Shown here piece after piece: positions 1 through 5,802 of a stretch of DNA of 6,939 nt; position 1 is the stretch's first letter, and each line of letters begins with the position of its first letter. This DNA comes from Clostridia bacterium (GTDB lineage Bacteria; Bacillota_A; Clostridia; UBA1212; UBA1255), in NCBI GenBank assembly GCA_017522515.1, contig JAFWZH010000043.1, forward strand, positions 1-6,939, in the 5' to 3' direction. Both the position numbers and the translations under genes were made by a program. The notes beneath the pieces were generated by a model. It did not search any database. It saw nothing but the letters and a program-made list of their open reading frames with translations, and was not told the origin of the DNA.

Positions 1-48
1 AAAGGTAATCAATTTATATATAACATCATAATTAGACTGTATTTTTTG

Positions 49-1086
49 TTATAGTCCAATTATTAACACCTCCTGACGTTCGGCATTATTTCTATTTAAT
101 GCAAATCCATGTTTTCCAAGATAACAAACGTGAATTGTTTGTTTATGTCTATGTACGACTTCTTCCAATTCTTGTATTGATGGATATCCTTCTGTAGTAT
201 AGGACAAAGCAATTATAGAATCCTGATGTTTGTGTATCAATTCATCTAATTCGTTGATATAATTACTTCTTTTTTCAAATTCCGAACATTTTCCAACACC
301 TATTTCCAGATTTACTTTTTGTCTATCTATATAATCTGGTATTTCGGCATAATTCATTAGACCTTCCAAAAAGTGATATCTATTATGATAGGTTATTCCA
401 CCCCCATCTTGTTTAGGGAAATATGGAGTATCTATATATACCAAATCTGCGTGTCTATCACATTTTAATGCAGATGTGTTTGTAATCTCTACATTAGGCA
501 ATGCTTCAAATTGAAATTCATTCAATTCTTTTGTGAATTTCAGAAATAAATCTTTGAATGTTTGTTCCCAAGTAACTTTATTACCAAAATTTGCTTTCAC
601 GAAGTTTGTTCTTAGATTCAAATTCTTACGATGAAACAAATTAAATGGTCTCTTTATCATGCAACTTTGAAATAGAATATAGTATGCACTTGCCTTCTTT
701 TCATCCTCTAAATAATGGATGTTCTGTACGACAATATCAATAATCTCATCTTCATCAGGCGTATAGTATACTTGATTGAAATTTTGGGCTATAATATTTT
801 GGTATTCTCTACCATCTACTCGTTGTAGTAGTGCTAATGCATCTGCTTCAGTAAAAGAGCCACGAGAAGAACATAATAACGCCTTTGCTATTTCGCAATT
901 AAAAGATAGAATATCATTATATATTATATCCTTACCCTTATGAGCCATATAATATGAGACAATACCTGTCCCTCCAAACAAATCCAATACAGAATTGAAT
1001 TCTATTTGGTGGACAGCTAAAGCCTCCCATATTTTATCTAGTAGTCGACGCTTTGAACCATAATATCTAGTTACGGGTAAATTCAT
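49..1086 (-). CDS. D12-class adenine-N6 DNA methyltransferase (modification subunit)
   Basis: This is probably an S-adenosylmethionine-dependent enzyme that methylates adenine N6 in a short DNA site and so marks host DNA as self. In the 345-aa product, residues 7-13 (RYYGSKR) match the N-terminal AdoMet-binding motif X of the D12 class. Residues 35-41 (DLFGGTG) are motif I, and residues 217-222 (YIDTPY) are the catalytic motif IV, a DTPY variant of the usual DPPY. The later stretches around YHFLEGL (237-243) and LSYTTEGY (294-301) also fit D12 enzymes of the RYxGSK subgroup, which includes methyltransferases of type II restriction systems. The length is normal and all motifs are present, so the enzyme looks active. 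Its ATG overlaps the TGA of the nuclease gene in an ATGA, making it the last gene of the four-gene operon and probably translationally coupled. The target site cannot be read from the sequence. The family call is firm; the restriction role rests on context. Confidence 0.93.
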   Translation of the reverse strand: MNLPVTRYYGSKRRLLDKIWEALAVHQIEFNSVLDLFGGTGIVSYYMAHKGKDIIYNDILSFNCEIAKALLCSSRGSFTEADALALLQRVDGREYQNIIAQNFNQVYYTPDEDEIIDIVVQNIHYLEDEKKASAYYILFQSCMIKRPFNLFHRKNLNLRTNFVKANFGNKVTWEQTFKDLFLKFTKELNEFQFEALPNVEITNTSALKCDRHADLVYIDTPYFPKQDGGGITYHNRYHFLEGLMNYAEIPDYIDRQKVNLEIGVGKCSEFEKRSNYINELDELIHKHQDSIIALSYTTEGYPSIQELEEVVHRHKQTIHVCYLGKHGFALNRNNAERQEVLIIGL

Positions 1087-2744
1087 CGGATTATAGAGTT
1101 TATTAGTGCCTTCATTTTTTCATATTCAGGTTCAACTATACACCTTAGAGATACATTATCAAACTTTGCTAATGGAATTACAAAATCATATGCATAGTGT
1201 TTTATATCCTCTCTTGCTGTATATCCATCTTTTGCAAAATACCAATAACTATTCTTTATTGTTTCATCACAATAAGGTGATATGATTATATACTCAAATT
1301 TAAGATAAGGGTACGCTTTTGATATAAAGGAATGGAAGTTTTCTATCTTACCTATTGTTTCATCAATGTTCAACTTATTTAGAGTGGTTTTATTCTCAAA
1401 ATATATTATCCGATCGTCTTTTTTTACAAGTGCATCTATTTGAATAAAATTATTCTGGACATCAGATGTTCTCGAAAGATTCACATCTGTAATGTATTCA
1501 CATCTCAACTCCTCTAAGATGTCTGCAAAGTTATCTTCAAAATACTTACTCATAAAGTAATAGCTATATTGAGGCAATAAAGCATATACCTTTTGTGATT
1601 TCTTTTCAATGCAATTACTACAACGAGTTATTCTATGATTAGCATTTTCACTAGCATGCACCCAGTTTAGAAGATTGTATTCACTAGAAGTTTTTTCATA
1701 CTCGTATACGCCTAATAATGTTTGGTTATTAGCGGGGTTAGGAATGCCTGTATAGAAACAAAAATTAGATAAATGTTCCAATTCACTAATACTATAAACT
1801 TCTTCAAAGAGATGTGTAAACTGAGGAGGAATTATCTTCTCACTACTCTTTATATACAGATTGTATTGCAAATACGATAATAGTTTACATAATTCACTAT
1901 CTTTACCTTTTTCTATGAATGGTTCAAGTTGTTTTTTATTAAGTGTATTAATTGCACCTTTATTGGGAGCATATGTATTTTTTAACATGCTCCAAAAATA
2001 ATTCACCGCATTATCTTTAATAATATAATCATCTATATTGATTAGTGGTAAAATATATCCTTCTAACATTAAGCCAACTATTTCGCCATTACATAAGGCT
2101 AACTCATTTAAATTGATTTCTGAGATTTCTCCCACGATAGATGTAAATTGTTTATCAATCCACATAGATGAGTTATCAATAGGTGATATTCTAAATGAGT
2201 CGATATTAATCCAACCTTTGGGTATTAAAGTTGATTCTAAAATTTTGGTGTGTTCAATTTTAACAACCCTGTTATAGGTTGCAGTTGTTAATAAAGAACA
2301 TAATCTTTCTTTGTGTTTTTGCAAATTGGGATCCTTTACAACATCAAAAATACGCTCAATTGGATTATATTTTTTTATCCAATTCGCCACTATTTTTTGA
2401 ACATCACTACTCTTATCTACACCTTTGATAATAATTAAGTTTTTTTCTCGATATAGCAAATATGCTTTTGTTCTGTTAAAATAATCAAAAGTCGAATATA
2501 AGCCTTCCTCCAGAAAAGATACGACATCAAACAAGAAAGAGTCTTTGGTTAAAGAATCAATTGATTGCTTAGTTTCATATATTTTATCTACAGAGAATAG
2601 TTCCGAAACACATTCATTAAATGGTTGATTATTTCTCTTCTCTATAAATATATCAACAATAAGATGATATACAGAGGAAATAAGCTCCTCCATATTAATC
2701 TTATAAGTAAAACATCTATAATTACTTTTACTTAGAAGTCTCAT
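1083..2744 (-). CDS. Probable restriction nuclease with C-terminal PD-(D/E)XK motif
   Basis: This is a 553-aa protein whose overall family I do not recognise. The C-terminal third looks like a restriction-endonuclease fold. A predicted helix rich in Glu (about 405-416) is followed by a strand with Asp437 (FIQIDALV) and then by IIYFENK, giving Glu450-x-Lys452. This D-(12 residues)-ExK spacing is the classic metal-binding PD-(D/E)XK site. A helix and another strand (EYIIISP, 484-490) follow, as expected for the fold. The N-terminal ~400 residues are mixed alpha/beta without a motif I can name; they may bind DNA or partner proteins. A lone CxxC (Cys375, Cys378) is too little to claim a zinc site. 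The ATG lies 2 nt after the ATPase stop codon, and the 3' end overlaps the methyltransferase start by 4 nt. This supports a restriction subunit paired with that methylase. A second Met at residue 18 is an alternative start. The nuclease motif is seen in the sequence; cleavage activity is inferred. Confidence 0.8.
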   Translation of the reverse strand: MRLLSKSNYRCFTYKINMEELISSVYHLIVDIFIEKRNNQPFNECVSELFSVDKIYETKQSIDSLTKDSFLFDVVSFLEEGLYSTFDYFNRTKAYLLYREKNLIIIKGVDKSSDVQKIVANWIKKYNPIERIFDVVKDPNLQKHKERLCSLLTTATYNRVVKIEHTKILESTLIPKGWINIDSFRISPIDNSSMWIDKQFTSIVGEISEINLNELALCNGEIVGLMLEGYILPLINIDDYIIKDNAVNYFWSMLKNTYAPNKGAINTLNKKQLEPFIEKGKDSELCKLLSYLQYNLYIKSSEKIIPPQFTHLFEEVYSISELEHLSNFCFYTGIPNPANNQTLLGVYEYEKTSSEYNLLNWVHASENANHRITRCSNCIEKKSQKVYALLPQYSYYFMSKYFEDNFADILEELRCEYITDVNLSRTSDVQNNFIQIDALVKKDDRIIYFENKTTLNKLNIDETIGKIENFHSFISKAYPYLKFEYIIISPYCDETIKNSYWYFAKDGYTAREDIKHYAYDFVIPLAKFDNVSLRCIVEPEYEKMKALINSIIR

Positions 2745-2746
2745 AA

Positions 2747-4276
2747 TTATTCAAACACAGATTTAGTAGCTATACCTATCAATTTAAGTATCTCTGATTG
2801 TTTGTCAAAATTCCATCTATACATATTCAATAGAATAAACAACTGTTCGGGAGCATACTCAATAATTTGAATATTATTGTTCTCTAATGAAAAATTAGAG
2901 TATGACAAAGACATTTCATATGGTGCAAACACAACAAAGTTATGTATATTTTTATCTTCTATAAACTCTTCAATACGGCTTTGAATCTTTAAATTATCAT
3001 TAAATAAGAAAAAGTATGCCTTTTGGGTGGAAGTATCTATAAATGCTTGATAATCACGTCTTAGCAATTTCTTGTCAACATCATTATAGCCTAACGACTC
3101 AAGATAATATTTTAGAGGATCAAAAATAGCTCTAGAAAGATTGTTAAATGCTGATTGAGATTCTAATTGTACTTTTGTCTCTTCATATAAATCATTTAAA
3201 GAATCGTCTGATTTTAAAATATCTTCGATAGTATGTTCTACTTTAAAATCCGTGTTTTTTATTAATTCAGCCGCAAACTGTATAATTCTTCTATTATTGG
3301 TAAGTTTTTTATTTCTAGATAATTTCCCTACTATATCTAAAAGGCCATCATTATCTATATTTATATCCAACAAACTATATAAAAGTTTAACAAGTTCAGA
3401 AAACTCTGCTTCAGTCTTTATTTTTTCAATGAATACTATGTCTGTGTTTAATCTCTCGTACAAGGGTTGGCACAATGCTTGGACATCAACACCGTTTGTT
3501 ATGGCAGATATCATATAATGTCCATTAATTTTATTAAACAAGTCAAGCAACTCGCGATATGATGTGAAAAAATGCGCCATTCGCTTATTCGACTTATCAT
3601 TAATCTTCTCAAGCTCATCGATAGCGAATAACAAATAGATTCCATTCGAAGCAAGTATATTCATAAATAACACGAATACCTCTCTTCGATTAAAATCTGT
3701 TAATTTTTGCAACCCATACTTCGCAAATGAACCTTTTGAGTACAAACGACCCGTTCCTAAAAAGATAAGGTTTCTAACATCGTCTTCATCTAAACCATGT
3801 TCAAATAATTTTTCGGTATATTCCTTTATCAAAGAAAAATCATCGCTATAATTATTAACAAGATTTGCAACTTTGAATTCAGAATTATCTCTTAAAGATA
3901 TGACTTGATTTACCAACTCATTTATACAAGAAGCCTCTAAATGCTGCATTAAGAATGCGCATAAATCAATTTGATCCGGATTCGCACGACAATACAGCAT
4001 TCTGATATTTAGATCAGCATGCTCATTAAAGTACAATTCTAAGTATTTAAGGATATTGGTTTTTCCATCACCATATTGAGCTTGTATTACGGTAGTTTCC
4101 ATACGAGGCTCATCAATTTTTGACAATTTCGCACCAATATGCTCTTTAACTTTTGTCTGTCCAATCACTAAATATGGAAGCTCTGGAACTTTTCCTTCAG
4201 ACCAATCACGACGTATAGCATCAAGTCGAGATTTATCTACATTTTGCTTCTCCCATAGACCTACACAATCTTTCAT
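2747..4276 (-). CDS. P-loop (AAA+-like) ATPase of a defence operon
   Basis: This 509-aa protein has a clear nucleotide-binding core. Walker A lies at residues 66-73 (AQYGDGKT, with Lys72 and Thr73). Its first position is Ala instead of Gly, but the YGxGK[ST] form is the one seen in BREX BrxC/BrxD-like and related Orc/Cdc6-type ATPases. Walker B is YLLFAIDE, ending in Asp220-Glu221. A sensor-1-like strand ends in AITN (258-261), and an NNRR segment (327-330) sits where AAA+ proteins carry a sensor-2 or lid arginine. Residues ~385-485 form a separate alpha/beta domain (strands around DYQAFID, YFFLF, NFVVFAPY, IQIIEYAP) that resembles a degenerate restriction-endonuclease-like fold without an ExK. 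The ATG follows the upstream TAA after a single base, so the two genes are probably coupled. The likely role is to power or gate the neighbouring nuclease on DNA. The ATPase call is firm; the BrxD-like relation is a recognition by motif style and is not tested. Confidence 0.85.
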   Translation of the reverse strand: MKDCVGLWEKQNVDKSRLDAIRRDWSEGKVPELPYLVIGQTKVKEHIGAKLSKIDEPRMETTVIQAQYGDGKTNILKYLELYFNEHADLNIRMLYCRANPDQIDLCAFLMQHLEASCINELVNQVISLRDNSEFKVANLVNNYSDDFSLIKEYTEKLFEHGLDEDDVRNLIFLGTGRLYSKGSFAKYGLQKLTDFNRREVFVLFMNILASNGIYLLFAIDELEKINDKSNKRMAHFFTSYRELLDLFNKINGHYMISAITNGVDVQALCQPLYERLNTDIVFIEKIKTEAEFSELVKLLYSLLDINIDNDGLLDIVGKLSRNKKLTNNRRIIQFAAELIKNTDFKVEHTIEDILKSDDSLNDLYEETKVQLESQSAFNNLSRAIFDPLKYYLESLGYNDVDKKLLRRDYQAFIDTSTQKAYFFLFNDNLKIQSRIEEFIEDKNIHNFVVFAPYEMSLSYSNFSLENNNIQIIEYAPEQLFILLNMYRWNFDKQSEILKLIGIATKSVFE

Positions 4277-4277
4277 A

Positions 4278-5426
4278 TTATGATATTTTAATTTTCAAAA
4301 CAGGTGTTTCTCGAATATAGAAACGCTTCTTTTGATCTATTGTTGATACAATGTTTATGAAAAAGATATTGCGACTCATTCGTTCTATTTCATAAAATTC
4401 TCTCAAAAACGCGCTAAAGCTCTTATAGCTCATTTTCATGCAAACCAACAGATCATATAAATCAACGTATCCATTTACGCAATCTTGTTTCTTCAATAGT
4501 GCCTTATAAGCAGAGAGAAATCTTTTCTTCTGATTATTAAACTTATTTTTAATTCTTAATTCAGCTCTATACTCATTGATGTTATTAAGAATATCTTGGT
4601 ATATCAGTAGACATGATTCATCCTCTTCTATGAGCCTTATTACGGTCTTATTGACCAACCCCTTACTAGATACAGCTGATAGTAATTTTACCCAATAGCT
4701 ACGCACGTCATAATAATTCTGATGACTCCTATGAATGTAGTCAAAACGCGGTATGGGATAATATCTCTGCAAAAAATCAAAAACGATTTCATCCTGTTGT
4801 AATCCATATCTTAAGGATTCTCTATGAAGTAAACACATCGACAAAAAGAAATGAGCATCAAAACGTAATACCTGACGCAAATACATCTTTTTATCATTCT
4901 GCGAAATATTTGAGGTCCTCCTATTGCGAATTAAGGATTCGTTATCCCACACAAGACTATTACCATCATTATCTAAGAAATGGAGTTTGTCTATTGCTAG
5001 ATTCAAGTAATAACTAGCAGCTTTATATGTCGAATATATTTGTTTTTCTACTCCTATTCTTTTTTCTTTTGATAGAATTTCCTTTAAGTAGTAAGGTCGG
5101 TCTTCTACTTCAATATTTGAGAATTGTAAATATACAGCATTAATTGCATCTTGAGACGGTATTCCATCAGGGTCTTTGGGAAATCCATTGTACAACCATT
5201 CTAACAGAGTAAAATAGAAATCAATAATTGTTTCTTGGTAGTAAAAATAATTATTCTTTTGTTTTTGACGTTTGACATAGAAGATACATACCCATTTCAC
5301 AATCCATAATGGCCTGTGGAATGGTCTATGAAGGCTATGTAAAACATTATATGTCAAATTTTCATTTTTCACTTTTATGTAATTATGCTTTTGATGTATA
5401 TTCTTTTTAAGAACAACATAATACAC
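4278..5426 (-). CDS. Uncharacterised helical protein, first gene of the defence operon (start uncertain)
   Basis: I do not recognise this protein. The frame is open for 382 codons from a GTG that directly follows a TAG stop. From about residue 64 on it reads like a real folded, mostly helical protein. Two stretches have a winged-helix look: residues ~137-215, where a helix leads to LHFLDNDGNSLVW, and residues ~318-380, with DLYDLLVCMKMSYKSF followed by strands ending in KKRFYIRE. It could therefore supply DNA binding or site recognition for the complex; this is inference. The start is problematic. The GTG lies only about 12 nt from the end of a good -7 box, so its leader would be almost absent, and the next in-frame ATG is codon 181. 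Residues 1-63 are rich in His, Asn, Tyr and Lys and may not be translated. ATGs at 5307, 5295 and 5289 are in another frame that stops at 5251. The gene ends 1 nt before the ATPase start. The gene is probably real; its N-terminus is unresolved. Confidence 0.72.
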   Translation of the reverse strand: MYYVVLKKNIHQKHNYIKVKNENLTYNVLHSLHRPFHRPLWIVKWVCIFYVKRQKQKNNYFYYQETIIDFYFTLLEWLYNGFPKDPDGIPSQDAINAVYLQFSNIEVEDRPYYLKEILSKEKRIGVEKQIYSTYKAASYYLNLAIDKLHFLDNDGNSLVWDNESLIRNRRTSNISQNDKKMYLRQVLRFDAHFFLSMCLLHRESLRYGLQQDEIVFDFLQRYYPIPRFDYIHRSHQNYYDVRSYWVKLLSAVSSKGLVNKTVIRLIEEDESCLLIYQDILNNINEYRAELRIKNKFNNQKKRFLSAYKALLKKQDCVNGYVDLYDLLVCMKMSYKSFSAFLREFYEIERMSRNIFFINIVSTIDQKKRFYIRETPVLKIKIS

Positions 5427-5437
5427 CTAATTAATTG

Positions 5438-5445
5438 CAAAGATA
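5438..5445 (-). promoter_or_regulatory. Bacteroidota-type -7 promoter box of the four-gene operon
   Basis: Read on the minus strand this is TATCTTTG, a perfect match to the TAnnTTTG -7 consensus of the primary sigma factor of Bacteroidota. The -33 element is poor: the nearest candidate is TTTC at 5469-5472, 23 nt upstream, slightly longer than the usual 19-21 nt. Transcription should begin near 5431-5433, just ahead of the first open frame of the operon, and no second promoter is evident between the four packed genes. The box faces an identical one on the other strand. Confidence 0.65.
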
Positions 5446-5487
5446 GTGATATTTTCCTAATCTCTTCTGAAATTGATTAAGATAATT

Positions 5488-5495
5488 TATCTTTG
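5488..5495 (+). promoter_or_regulatory. Bacteroidota-type -7 promoter box of the 74-aa gene
   Basis: TATCTTTG on the plus strand matches the TAnnTTTG -7 consensus and lies 30 nt before the ATG at 5526, leaving a short normal leader. A weak -33 candidate is TCTG at 5466-5469, 18 nt upstream. With the minus-strand box at 5438-5445 it forms an inverted pair whose upstream elements share the same ~10 bases, so the two promoters could interfere with each other or be controlled together. Confidence 0.6.
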
Positions 5496-5525
5496 TAGGC
5501 GTAAACCGATAACTATATTAGTGAA

Positions 5526-5750
5526 ATGGATATGAATAATATACAAAAGACACCAGAACAACAGATAGATGAGGCTGTAGAAATCTCAAAGGCATTATTT
5601 TTACCAAATGCTAGAAATCCACACGAAGCGGAGAATATTAAACGAAATATTGAAGCCGCAGGAGACCACTTGAAATCTTTAGTAACGATTGTCAATGATG
5701 CAGATCTTTTTAAGGCATTAGTATATGAGATAATGTCAAAAATGAGATAA
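5526..5750 (+). CDS. Small helical protein of unknown function (74 aa)
   Basis: I do not recognise this protein. It is predicted soluble and largely helical. A charged N-terminal helix (about residues 9-24, QQIDEAVEISKAL) is followed by a Pro/Asn-containing turn (LPNARNPHEAE). Two further helices follow (about 33-50 and 58-74), ending in EIMSKMR. There is no signal peptide, membrane segment, Cys pair or convincing helix-turn-helix. It is preferred over the opposite-strand frame at 5513-5695 because it has its own TATCTTTG box 30 nt upstream, an ATG start, and a frame that ends cleanly before the convergent gene. Met3 is a second possible start; no Shine-Dalgarno sequence is visible, as usual in Bacteroidota. 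It is divergent from the defence operon and could be a regulator, an antitoxin-like accessory factor or an unrelated neighbour. The sequence does not decide between these. Confidence 0.65.
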   Translation: MDMNNIQKTPEQQIDEAVEISKALFLPNARNPHEAENIKRNIEAAGDHLKSLVTIVNDADLFKALVYEIMSKMR

Positions 5751-5754
5751 CAGA

Positions 5755-5778
5755 ATAGCCTGCGACTTCACAAGCTAT
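5755..5778. terminator. Weak hairpin between convergent genes (possible terminator)
   Basis: ATAGC at 5755-5759 pairs with GCTAT at 5774-5778. After a one-base mismatch, TG pairs with CA further in, closing a small loop. It lies just after the stop codon of the 74-aa gene and beyond the stop of the convergent gene at 5803, where a shared terminator would be expected. There is no T-run after it on either strand, so intrinsic termination is doubtful. Confidence 0.25.
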
Positions 5779-5802
5779 CATGTTATAAAGACTCTAAAAA
5801 TA

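Larger units (their letters stand above)
5427..5525. promoter_or_regulatory. Divergent intergenic control region
   Basis: This 99-base AT-rich spacer separates the minus-strand operon from the plus-strand 74-aa gene. It holds the two facing -7 boxes CAAAGATA (5438-5445) and TATCTTTG (5488-5495), an 8-bp perfect inverted pair with 42 bases between the arms. I see no clear operator palindrome beyond these. Because both transcripts must start here, any protein binding between 5446 and 5487 would affect both. Confidence 0.55.

Noticed and set aside
1..48. Terminator after the methylase
   Set aside because: The 48 bases after the stop show no stable hairpin followed by a T-run on the minus strand; the true terminator may lie outside the window.
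2038..2277. 79-aa open frame on the plus strand
   Set aside because: It lies wholly inside the nuclease gene on the opposite strand, has no promoter and no recognisable protein character.
3252..3518. 88-aa open frame on the plus strand
   Set aside because: It is antisense to the ATPase core and its hydrophobic look comes from reading an AT-rich gene backwards.
5308..5335. Imperfect direct repeat encoding HRPFHRPL in the operon leader
   Set aside because: The two copies are only about 12 bases long and differ at several positions. It is not an array or an attachment site I can support.
5375..5419. 14-codon ATG frame just after the operon promoter, a possible leader peptide
   Set aside because: It has no ribosome-binding sequence, no run of regulatory codons and no attenuator hairpin, so it is likely chance in AT-rich DNA.
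5513..5695. 60-aa minus-strand frame with a hydrophobic sequence
   Set aside because: It is antisense to the 74-aa gene, which has the better promoter and start, and it has no -7 box of its own.
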